NCBI RefSeq assembly: GCF_937919355.1
Contig: NZ_CALFSA010000136.1
Coordinates: forward strand, 1 to 38,904
DNA from: an uncultured Methanofollis sp.
Lineage (GTDB): Archaea; Halobacteriota; Methanomicrobia; Methanomicrobiales; Methanofollaceae
Reading direction: 5' to 3'
Length of the DNA: 38,904 nucleotides
Part shown: piece after piece, positions 33,386 through 38,904 of the stretch
Layout: every line of letters starts with the position of its first letter
How positions within the stretch are numbered: position 1 is the first letter of the stretch
Notes under the pieces: generated by a model
Seen by the model: the letters and a program-made list of their open reading frames with translations, nothing else
What the model was told of the DNA's origin: nothing
Database searches by the model: none
Position numbers and translations under genes: made by a program

Positions 33386-34762
33386 ATGAGCACAGAAAGA
33401 GTACAAAAACGGATCTTCGGGACAAACGGCGTCAGGGGCGTCATCGGCAAGGACATGACCCCCGACCTCGTGATGAGGATCGGCAAGGCCCTCGGAACGA
33501 TGAGAAAGGGACGGATCGCCGTCGGGCGGGACACCAGAACATCGGGCGAAGCCCTCGCCGCAGCCGTCTCCGCCGGCCTCATGGCGACGGGATGCGAGGT
33601 CGTCGACTGCGGCATCCTCCCGACGCCGGCGCTCCAGTACCTTGTCAGGGAACACTTCGATGGCGGAGCGATGATCACCGCCTCCCACAACCCACCCCAG
33701 TACAACGGCGTCAAGGTCATCGAACCTGACGGCACCGAGATGGGCGACGAGGAGACCCTGAAACTCGAGGAGATCCTCTTCTCAGATACCTTCAACGAGG
33801 TCTCCTGGGAGGAGGTCGGCAGCAAGAAGTACGCCCCTGACCTCAAGGAAGAGTACATCGACGCGATCGTCTCCCACTTCCCGCACGGCATCGGCGTCGG
33901 CATGACCGTCGTCGTCGACCCGGGGTCAGGGCCAGCGGCAGACACGACACCGGTGATCCTCTCCCGCCTCGGCTGCACTGTCCACACCATCAACGCCCAG
34001 AAAGACGGCCGCTTCCCGGGCAGACTCCCCGAACCAAGCCCGGAGGGTCTCGCACCCCTGGCAGAACTTGTCGTTCAAACCGGCGCAGCCTTCGGCGTCG
34101 CCCATGATGGTGACGCTGACCGCGCCGTCTTCGTCGACGACAGAGGGAGATATGTGGAGGAGAACAGGGAGTTCGCCCTTGTCGGTATTTATGCCTGCAG
34201 GAAGAAGAAGGGACTCGTCGTGACCCCGGTCTCCACTTCGCTCATCGCCGAGGACATTGCCGCCATGCACGGTTGTACGGTCGAGTACACCCCGGTCGGG
34301 AGTATCTATGTAGCGAGGTGCATGCGCAAACTCCTCAGCGAAGGGAAAGAGGTTGCATTCGGTGGCGAAGGAAATGGCGGGCTCATCTATCCGGACCACC
34401 AGTTCTGCCGCGACGGAGGTATGACGGCCGCCACCATGGTTGGCCTCCTCCATGCCGAGGGTAAGGCCCTCTCAGCACTCCTCGACGCCCTGCCCACCTA
34501 CCACATCATCAAGGAGAAGGTAAAGACGCGGGAAGCCGAGGCCGTCGTCAGCGCACTGAAGGAGCAGTATGTCGGGGAGAAGATCGACTGCCGGGATGGG
34601 ATCAGGATCAACAGGCCGGGCACCTGGGCACTGGTTCGCCCGTCAGGGACAGAACCGATGATGAGGGTTGTCGTTGAAGCACAGGTCAAGGAAAACGGGG
34701 AACGCTTCTTCAAGGAGATCATGGCTGTTGTCCGGGCGGCCGCACCCGATCTCAAGCCATAA
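33386..34762 (+). CDS. glmM: Phosphoglucosamine mutase / phosphohexomutase
   Basis: 458 residues from the ATG at 33386, which is best spaced from GAAGGG. ATGs at 33362 and 33380 are also in frame. It interconverts hexosamine 6- and 1-phosphates for UDP-GlcNAc supply; a general phosphoglucomutase/phosphomannomutase is the alternative. Alpha-D-phosphohexomutase marks: FGTNGVRGVIG, phosphoserine Ser100 in TASHNPPQYNG, the metal loop DGDADR (241-246), the sugar loop GGEGNGG and the phosphate-binding RPSGTEPMMRV. The length and the TNGVRG/GEGNGG pattern fit archaeal GlmM-type enzymes. The gene follows MobB-MoaE closely, and a hairpin/T-run terminator follows it. Confidence 0.9.
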   Translation: MSTERVQKRIFGTNGVRGVIGKDMTPDLVMRIGKALGTMRKGRIAVGRDTRTSGEALAAAVSAGLMATGCEVVDCGILPTPALQYLVREHFDGGAMITASHNPPQYNGVKVIEPDGTEMGDEETLKLEEILFSDTFNEVSWEEVGSKKYAPDLKEEYIDAIVSHFPHGIGVGMTVVVDPGSGPAADTTPVILSRLGCTVHTINAQKDGRFPGRLPEPSPEGLAPLAELVVQTGAAFGVAHDGDADRAVFVDDRGRYVEENREFALVGIYACRKKKGLVVTPVSTSLIAEDIAAMHGCTVEYTPVGSIYVARCMRKLLSEGKEVAFGGEGNGGLIYPDHQFCRDGGMTAATMVGLLHAEGKALSALLDALPTYHIIKEKVKTREAEAVVSALKEQYVGEKIDCRDGIRINRPGTWALVRPSGTEPMMRVVVEAQVKENGERFFKEIMAVVRAAAPDLKP

Positions 34763-34784
34763 CCCATATTTAAAAAAATATAAA

Positions 34785-34817
34785 AATCGGGATCTATTTT
34801 TTTATTGAACCCCGATT
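34785..34817 (+). terminator. Hairpin plus T-run after glmM
   Basis: AATCGGG (34785-34791) pairs with CCCGATT (34811-34817), enclosing a seven-T run (34797-34803), about 25 nt after the glmM stop. Confidence 0.55.
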
Positions 34818-34934
34818 AACCATGTGATATAGAAATCCAGTGATAGTACCCGGGCAATAGACGAAATAATCTTTGATTTTCTTTTGCGTAATGAATCTCA
34901 AAAGTTACTATAGGGAATGTTTATCTACTATTAT

Positions 34935-34948
34935 CTGAATATATTCAG
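34935..34948. promoter_or_regulatory. 14-bp palindrome just upstream of the solenoid gene
   Basis: CTGAATATATTCAG is perfectly symmetric and ends 12 bp before the GTG at 34961. It is too close to the start to be the functional TATA box unless translation begins later, so an operator overlapping the leader is plausible. Confidence 0.45.
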
Positions 34949-34960
34949 TCAGGATGAGCC

Positions 34961-37900
34961 GTGCCTGCAACTGAGATAGATATTTTAAAAAGAATACATC
35001 AGGTGGTCGCGCGGGGGGACCAGGGAGAGATTGAGACCTTACTCAGTGACATCTCCGAGATCCCCAAGAGGAAAGAGAAAAAGGAGTTACTTGAAGAAAT
35101 CCATGCCACAATCCTCGAGACCGCCTTCAGTGAAAACCATCCGGAACTGGCAAAAATCCCGCTTTCACTCCCAAAAAACGATGTCTTTGAACACATACTA
35201 CACGCCACCCGGATCTACATAGACACCAAGGACAGGGCATGGCTCCAGGCCGTCTACGACCTCTCAAACTCGCTCGACAGGAAGAGTTCACAGTCGATCA
35301 TCCTCGCCGAGGTGACGAAAAACCTCATCGAGGCTGGTGTCGACCGTGCCGACGCCGAGTTGATCAAGGTAGGCATGGAGGTCTATCACCAGATCAGCTT
35401 CAGGAAATACCGTTCGGCCATCCTGATGGACATCGTCCCTCTTCACATCGTCTGGAGTGTCACTATCAGGGACACCACACTTCTCACCGAGGCTGCAGTC
35501 CTCATCGAAGGAATAGGAGATATCTCGAAGCGATCTCTCCTCCAGAGTGAAGTCGCCAAGGCGATCGGGCGGATCGGCGTTGCCACGCGCGACTTCGAAC
35601 TTACCATCAGGGCGCTCAGGTCAGCCGCCGAGATCAAGCAGAAGATCAGGCGGACGAACTGCATCGCCTACATCGTCAACCAGACCTGGAAGTCACCCCT
35701 CAGTTCACAGGTCTCAAATGTTATGGATGTCCTGAAAAAACTGGACGACCTCTCCGAGTCAGAGATCGCTGAAGTCTCCGCATCCATGGCCGAAGAGATG
35801 ATCGCACGGGACCACGACAAAGGAGCGGTCGTCACCACCCTTGAAACGCTGGTAAAAGCCTACCCATTCACTCTCCAGGGCATCATCACCGAACTCCTGA
35901 AGGCAGCGGAGAAGACCGGCGACCCGTATTACCTTGAAGCGGGCCTCAAATTCAACACGCGCCTTGACCCCTCCGAAGAGGTCCAGATCAGGGAGGTCGT
36001 CCGGGCCAGCATCGCCGTCGTCGAGAAGACAGGCGAGGCCAAGTTTATCCTGGAGATCGTCCCCATCGTTGAGGAAGCGATCTCCGGCCCGAAAGCCTTC
36101 TCCATCTACCTCTCCCTTGTCCACACAATGCTTGAACGCGGTGCGTTCGGCCATGCCATCGATATATTCGGGAGGATCACCTCCTTCACCGAGATCGCCC
36201 AGATGGGGAACCAGTTCTGGGACACCACCGTCCTCCTGGTGAGCACAGGAGTGCTGCGAGACAGGGTCGACGACGTCAAAACCCGTGTCTTCGCACGGAT
36301 GGACACGGAGACGAAGGAGAACCTGATCCAGCGGAGTGTCACTGACATCTGCAAAAACAACCCCTTCAACGACATTGTCCGGCACATCCCGTCCCTTGTC
36401 GCCCTCTGCGGCCTTCACAGGCGGCGCGATGAACAGTTGCAGATGGCTATCGACCTCCTCATCGAAAGACAGTTCATCGAATCCCTTGACCCCTCATACC
36501 TCGTCGAGATCGCCAGGAACATCAGCAACCCCGCGACAAGTGGAACCGCCGTATCGAGGATCGTCGCAAATATCGCCGACTACGGTGTATCCCACAGGAA
36601 CAGAGATTATCTCCAGCGGGCCGTCGGTCTCACCTGTGAGATCAGGGAACAGAAGATGCGGTCTGAGGCGCTCTGCAGCATCATCGACCGCGCCGCCGAC
36701 CTTGCCGTCTACCAGGGTGACCTCACTCTCCTGAAACGGATGCGTGGTTGGACCGACCCCCTGCTCGAGAAGGAGTATGGTCTCTACACCGCCGGCAACA
36801 TCGTCCGCGGCATGGTCAAATACGGCATCGACAAGGTTGCCCCCCATGCCCTGGAAAATGCCTACCAGGTCGCACGGGAGATCGAAGACCCCTCCCTTCG
36901 CCAGCAACTCCATGAGCAGATCACCGAGGGTTTCATCAGGGTCGGGTGCCTGATGATGGCCGAACCCCTCACCGCCGAGAAAGTCGACCTCCTAGAGAAC
37001 CGGATCTCGGTCTTCAGGCGTGCGATCGAGATCCTCCGGGAAACGGTGGTCGAAAGGCGGTATTCCATCAGGATCGCACGGAGCATCGACATCATTGAGG
37101 AGTACGTCGGCGCTGCCCGGAACCCCTACTATGCCATCCCCCTTGCAATGTTTGTCCTTGAGATCAGCAGCGGCGCGGAGAGAGACGCAATGATCGCACG
37201 TGTCATCGTCGATTTCGAAGACTACCTCGATGACCTTGCCTCCACCGATCCCTATGAGATGATGGCATTCATGCTCGCCCGTCTCGAATATGCGCGGGGT
37301 TCACCTGACGTAATGGAACTCACCCGCCTTCTCCTTCTCCAGATTGGGAATTTATACACACGCAACTCGGGGATGTGCACCCTCGCCGAGGGATATCTCA
37401 GGATCAACGACACAGACAGGGCAACGGCAATCCTCGATAGCATTCACAAAGGGATTGAAGAGATGGAGATCCCCCATGAAAAAGCCCTGATCCTCTCTGA
37501 CCTTGCGGGGTTGATGGCACGGGTAAACACTGAGGATGCCTACTCCTGCTTTGGTGAGGCCCTCTCCCTCCTCCCCCGCGTCGACCCGGAGATGGGTGGC
37601 GTCGTCAGGAAGCACCTTGTCTTTGCACTTGTCAGCCTTCACGCCACTGAACCACGGGAGGAGAATATCACCAGCGTCAACGACCTGATCACAACCATCG
37701 ACGACCCGGTCGACTATGTGAACTCCCTTGTCGCAGCCTTCGGCATGGTCTCCCAGGGAGGAAGGACGGCAGAAGTTCTCGAGAAGATCTATGATGGTAT
37801 TGCGGCTATTCCCTTCCCCTACGACTGCGCCTCCATGCTCATCTCGGTCGCTCCCATCGCCGAGAAATACGGACAGGAACGTGACGCAGAGATGCTCCTC

Positions 37901-38536
37901 GGAGAGGCCGACAGGATCTCCGCAGAGATCCAGATCCCGGTCGTTGCCGCGATGGTGAAGAAGGGTGTGAGCCAGATGTTCCTGATGCTCGCCGCAGCCA
38001 GAAAAGACGAGAGCCTCAGGGCCAGAGCAATTGACGCAATCAAGAGCATTGATGATGAGATCATCAGGAACCGCGTCTTTGTCCAGATCGGGGTCAACCC
38101 GGAGACACCGATATCCGACCCGGCATATAACAGGCTCATGGACGCCGCACAGGAGATCATCGATACTGCCACTCCACGCCCAGACACCTCTTCCCTGGAG
38201 TATCTCATCGAAGGGATTTCAGACCGTGCACAGAGGGCGCGGTACTGCTTCGAACTCTACCTCCTCTTCCGCGACGCCGGCAGAGAGCGTCTTGCCGACC
38301 ATATTCTTCTCATCGGGATCGACGAGGCGAGTATCATCAGGCCGCTATCCCGGCGGGTACATGTCCTCTGCGATATCGCCCTCTCTCTCCACGAAGCCGG
38401 CGAGAAGAAGAAGAGCCGGGACGTCGTCGGGATGGCAGTCAACGCCGCCACAAACATCAGGCAGGATGACCTGCGGGACGAGGTCTTCAACGATCTCGAC
38501 GTGGTGATGCGGATACTCCAGGAGGAGCGGACATGA
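34961..38536 (+). CDS. Large alpha-solenoid repeat protein of unknown function
   Basis: 1191 residues from GTG 34961, with an AGGATGAG-like Shine-Dalgarno. The whole chain is predicted helical and soluble, with no signal peptide, membrane segment or catalytic motif. It is built of degenerate ~35-40-residue helix pairs carrying a recurring pattern of the form A-x(5)-I-x(4-6)-R-S/x-x(2)-L-x(2)-I-A, for example RSAILMDIVP, RSLLQSEVAKAIGRIG, RSEALCSIIDRAADLA and ALILSDLAGLMARV. This is TPR/HEAT-like architecture, usually a protein-protein scaffold. No named family is recognised. The stop overlaps the acylphosphatase ATG by 4 bp (ATGA), so the two are translationally coupled. Its own promoter region holds a 14-bp palindrome. 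Confidence 0.85.
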   Translation: MPATEIDILKRIHQVVARGDQGEIETLLSDISEIPKRKEKKELLEEIHATILETAFSENHPELAKIPLSLPKNDVFEHILHATRIYIDTKDRAWLQAVYDLSNSLDRKSSQSIILAEVTKNLIEAGVDRADAELIKVGMEVYHQISFRKYRSAILMDIVPLHIVWSVTIRDTTLLTEAAVLIEGIGDISKRSLLQSEVAKAIGRIGVATRDFELTIRALRSAAEIKQKIRRTNCIAYIVNQTWKSPLSSQVSNVMDVLKKLDDLSESEIAEVSASMAEEMIARDHDKGAVVTTLETLVKAYPFTLQGIITELLKAAEKTGDPYYLEAGLKFNTRLDPSEEVQIREVVRASIAVVEKTGEAKFILEIVPIVEEAISGPKAFSIYLSLVHTMLERGAFGHAIDIFGRITSFTEIAQMGNQFWDTTVLLVSTGVLRDRVDDVKTRVFARMDTETKENLIQRSVTDICKNNPFNDIVRHIPSLVALCGLHRRRDEQLQMAIDLLIERQFIESLDPSYLVEIARNISNPATSGTAVSRIVANIADYGVSHRNRDYLQRAVGLTCEIREQKMRSEALCSIIDRAADLAVYQGDLTLLKRMRGWTDPLLEKEYGLYTAGNIVRGMVKYGIDKVAPHALENAYQVAREIEDPSLRQQLHEQITEGFIRVGCLMMAEPLTAEKVDLLENRISVFRRAIEILRETVVERRYSIRIARSIDIIEEYVGAARNPYYAIPLAMFVLEISSGAERDAMIARVIVDFEDYLDDLASTDPYEMMAFMLARLEYARGSPDVMELTRLLLLQIGNLYTRNSGMCTLAEGYLRINDTDRATAILDSIHKGIEEMEIPHEKALILSDLAGLMARVNTEDAYSCFGEALSLLPRVDPEMGGVVRKHLVFALVSLHATEPREENITSVNDLITTIDDPVDYVNSLVAAFGMVSQGGRTAEVLEKIYDGIAAIPFPYDCASMLISVAPIAEKYGQERDAEMLLGEADRISAEIQIPVVAAMVKKGVSQMFLMLAAARKDESLRARAIDAIKSIDDEIIRNRVFVQIGVNPETPISDPAYNRLMDAAQEIIDTATPRPDTSSLEYLIEGISDRAQRARYCFELYLLFRDAGRERLADHILLIGIDEASIIRPLSRRVHVLCDIALSLHEAGEKKKSRDVVGMAVNAATNIRQDDLRDEVFNDLDVVMRILQEERT

Positions 38537-38811
38537 AGACGATCCAGATGGTCGTCTCGGGAAAAGTCCAGCATGTGGGGTTCCGGGCCTGTACAAAGAG
38601 GATTGCCCTCAGTCTCGGTGTCTGCGGCGCGGTGAAAAACCTACCCGACGGCACGGTCGAGATCACTGCTTCGGGAGATCAGGCGATCCTGGACAAGTTC
38701 ATTGCCATGATCCATGCCTGTCCCCGTGTCGTGATCAGGGAGGTTGAGGTGAAGGCCCTGCCTCCTCGTGCTTTTTCCGATTTCTGTATTCTGCGCGAGA
38801 TCAGTCAGTGA
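38533..38811 (+). CDS. acyP: Acylphosphatase
   Basis: 92 residues, the normal length. The ATG overlaps the end of the solenoid gene. The enzyme hydrolyses acyl phosphates such as acetyl phosphate or 1,3-bisphosphoglycerate. The phosphate-cradle GKVQHVGFRACTKR holds catalytic Arg18, and NLPDGTVEI holds catalytic Asn36. The 18-residue spacing equals that of characterised acylphosphatases. The last residues REISQ end at 38811, where the flank of an IS200/IS605-type element begins immediately. Confidence 0.95.
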   Translation: MKTIQMVVSGKVQHVGFRACTKRIALSLGVCGAVKNLPDGTVEITASGDQAILDKFIAMIHACPRVVIREVEVKALPPRAFSDFCILREISQ

Positions 38812-38904
38812 CTGCTCCCCCTCCTCTCGTCGGGGGCATCCTGGGTTACCCCTGAGATTGCAGTCCCGATCTCATAATATTGATCGCCGCGTTCTGGTCG
38901 CGGT
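38812..38904 (-). mobile_element. Right end of an IS200/IS605-type element, continuing past the window
   Basis: The 93 bp after the acylphosphatase stop carry the 3' end of a minus-strand tnpB and then a hairpin-capable segment with GGGGG (38832-38836) and CCCCC (38817-38821) arms. This matches the subterminal hairpin expected at the right end of such elements. The exact end is not defined, because the left end is outside the window. Confidence 0.65.
38846..38904 (-). CDS. tnpB: TnpB (RNA-guided transposon nuclease), C-terminal fragment at window edge
   Basis: The minus strand, read from 38902, gives RDQNAAINIMRSGLQSQG and a TAA at 38846-38848. This is the C-terminal signature of TnpB/OrfB. 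The Asp of RDQNAA is the third RuvC catalytic residue, following the zinc finger. Everything upstream is beyond the window. TnpB cuts DNA guided by an RNA read from the element's right end. Whether this copy is complete cannot be seen. Confidence 0.85.
   Translation of the reverse strand, partial: RDQNAAINIMRSGLQSQG

Overview
The window reads as chromosomal DNA of a high-GC methanogenic archaeon, most likely of the order Methanomicrobiales (Methanoculleus/Methanofollis-like). The pointers are archaeal-type genes (GGGP synthase for ether lipids, archaeal ThrRS with its own editing domain, GatCAB, topoisomerase IA with a helix-hairpin-helix tail, XerA, MobB-MoaE fusion, FdhD), TATA-box promoters, T-run terminators and many GTG starts. 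The order assignment is inference; no rRNA or mcr genes are present.

Layout. 1-2020 (minus) is the 5' two thirds or more of a secreted adhesin-like protein made of about 19 near-identical 26-28-residue beta-helix repeats. 2508-2912 (minus) is a SnoaL-like protein. 3338-5212 is a PAS/GAF sensor whose 5' end looks frameshifted. 5317-16085 is a long same-strand housekeeping block: an asparagine-synthetase-like protein, gatC, gatA, gatB, topA, GGGP synthase, an RNA methyltransferase, dcd and thrS, mostly tightly spaced or overlapping. 16503-18680 is a two-gene surface-protein operon that pairs a membrane-anchored cohesin protein with a fasciclin/PKD/cohesin/dockerin protein, behind a structured GC-rich leader RNA. 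A membrane histidine kinase follows, then a frameshifted hicB remnant and tRNA-Gln(UUG).

21429-25124 is a divergent pair: fdhD (minus) and a large fusion of a Zn-ribbon/PP-loop sulfotransferase-like module with a cysteine desulfurase (plus). An 18-bp perfect palindrome lies between them. FdhD is known to take sulfur from a cysteine desulfurase, so the pairing is suggestive. Next come an MBL-fold hydrolase, a Nudix hydrolase, a PfpI/DJ-1 protein, a P-type H+-ATPase and a XerA tyrosine recombinase. Just upstream of xerA is a 28-bp site with the exact architecture of a dif site (11-bp inverted arms, 6-bp spacer), and beyond it is a 1.25-kb gene-free stretch. The right end holds a DUF5806-like protein, MobB-MoaE, a phosphoglucosamine-mutase-like enzyme, a 1191-residue alpha-solenoid protein of unknown function overlapped by an acylphosphatase gene, and the 3' end of an IS200/IS605-type tnpB cut by the window edge.

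The items most worth follow-up are the XerA/dif pair, the fdhD/desulfurase divergon, the cohesin/dockerin operon with its leader RNA, the uncharacterised solenoid-acylphosphatase pair and the tnpB end with its probable guide RNA.
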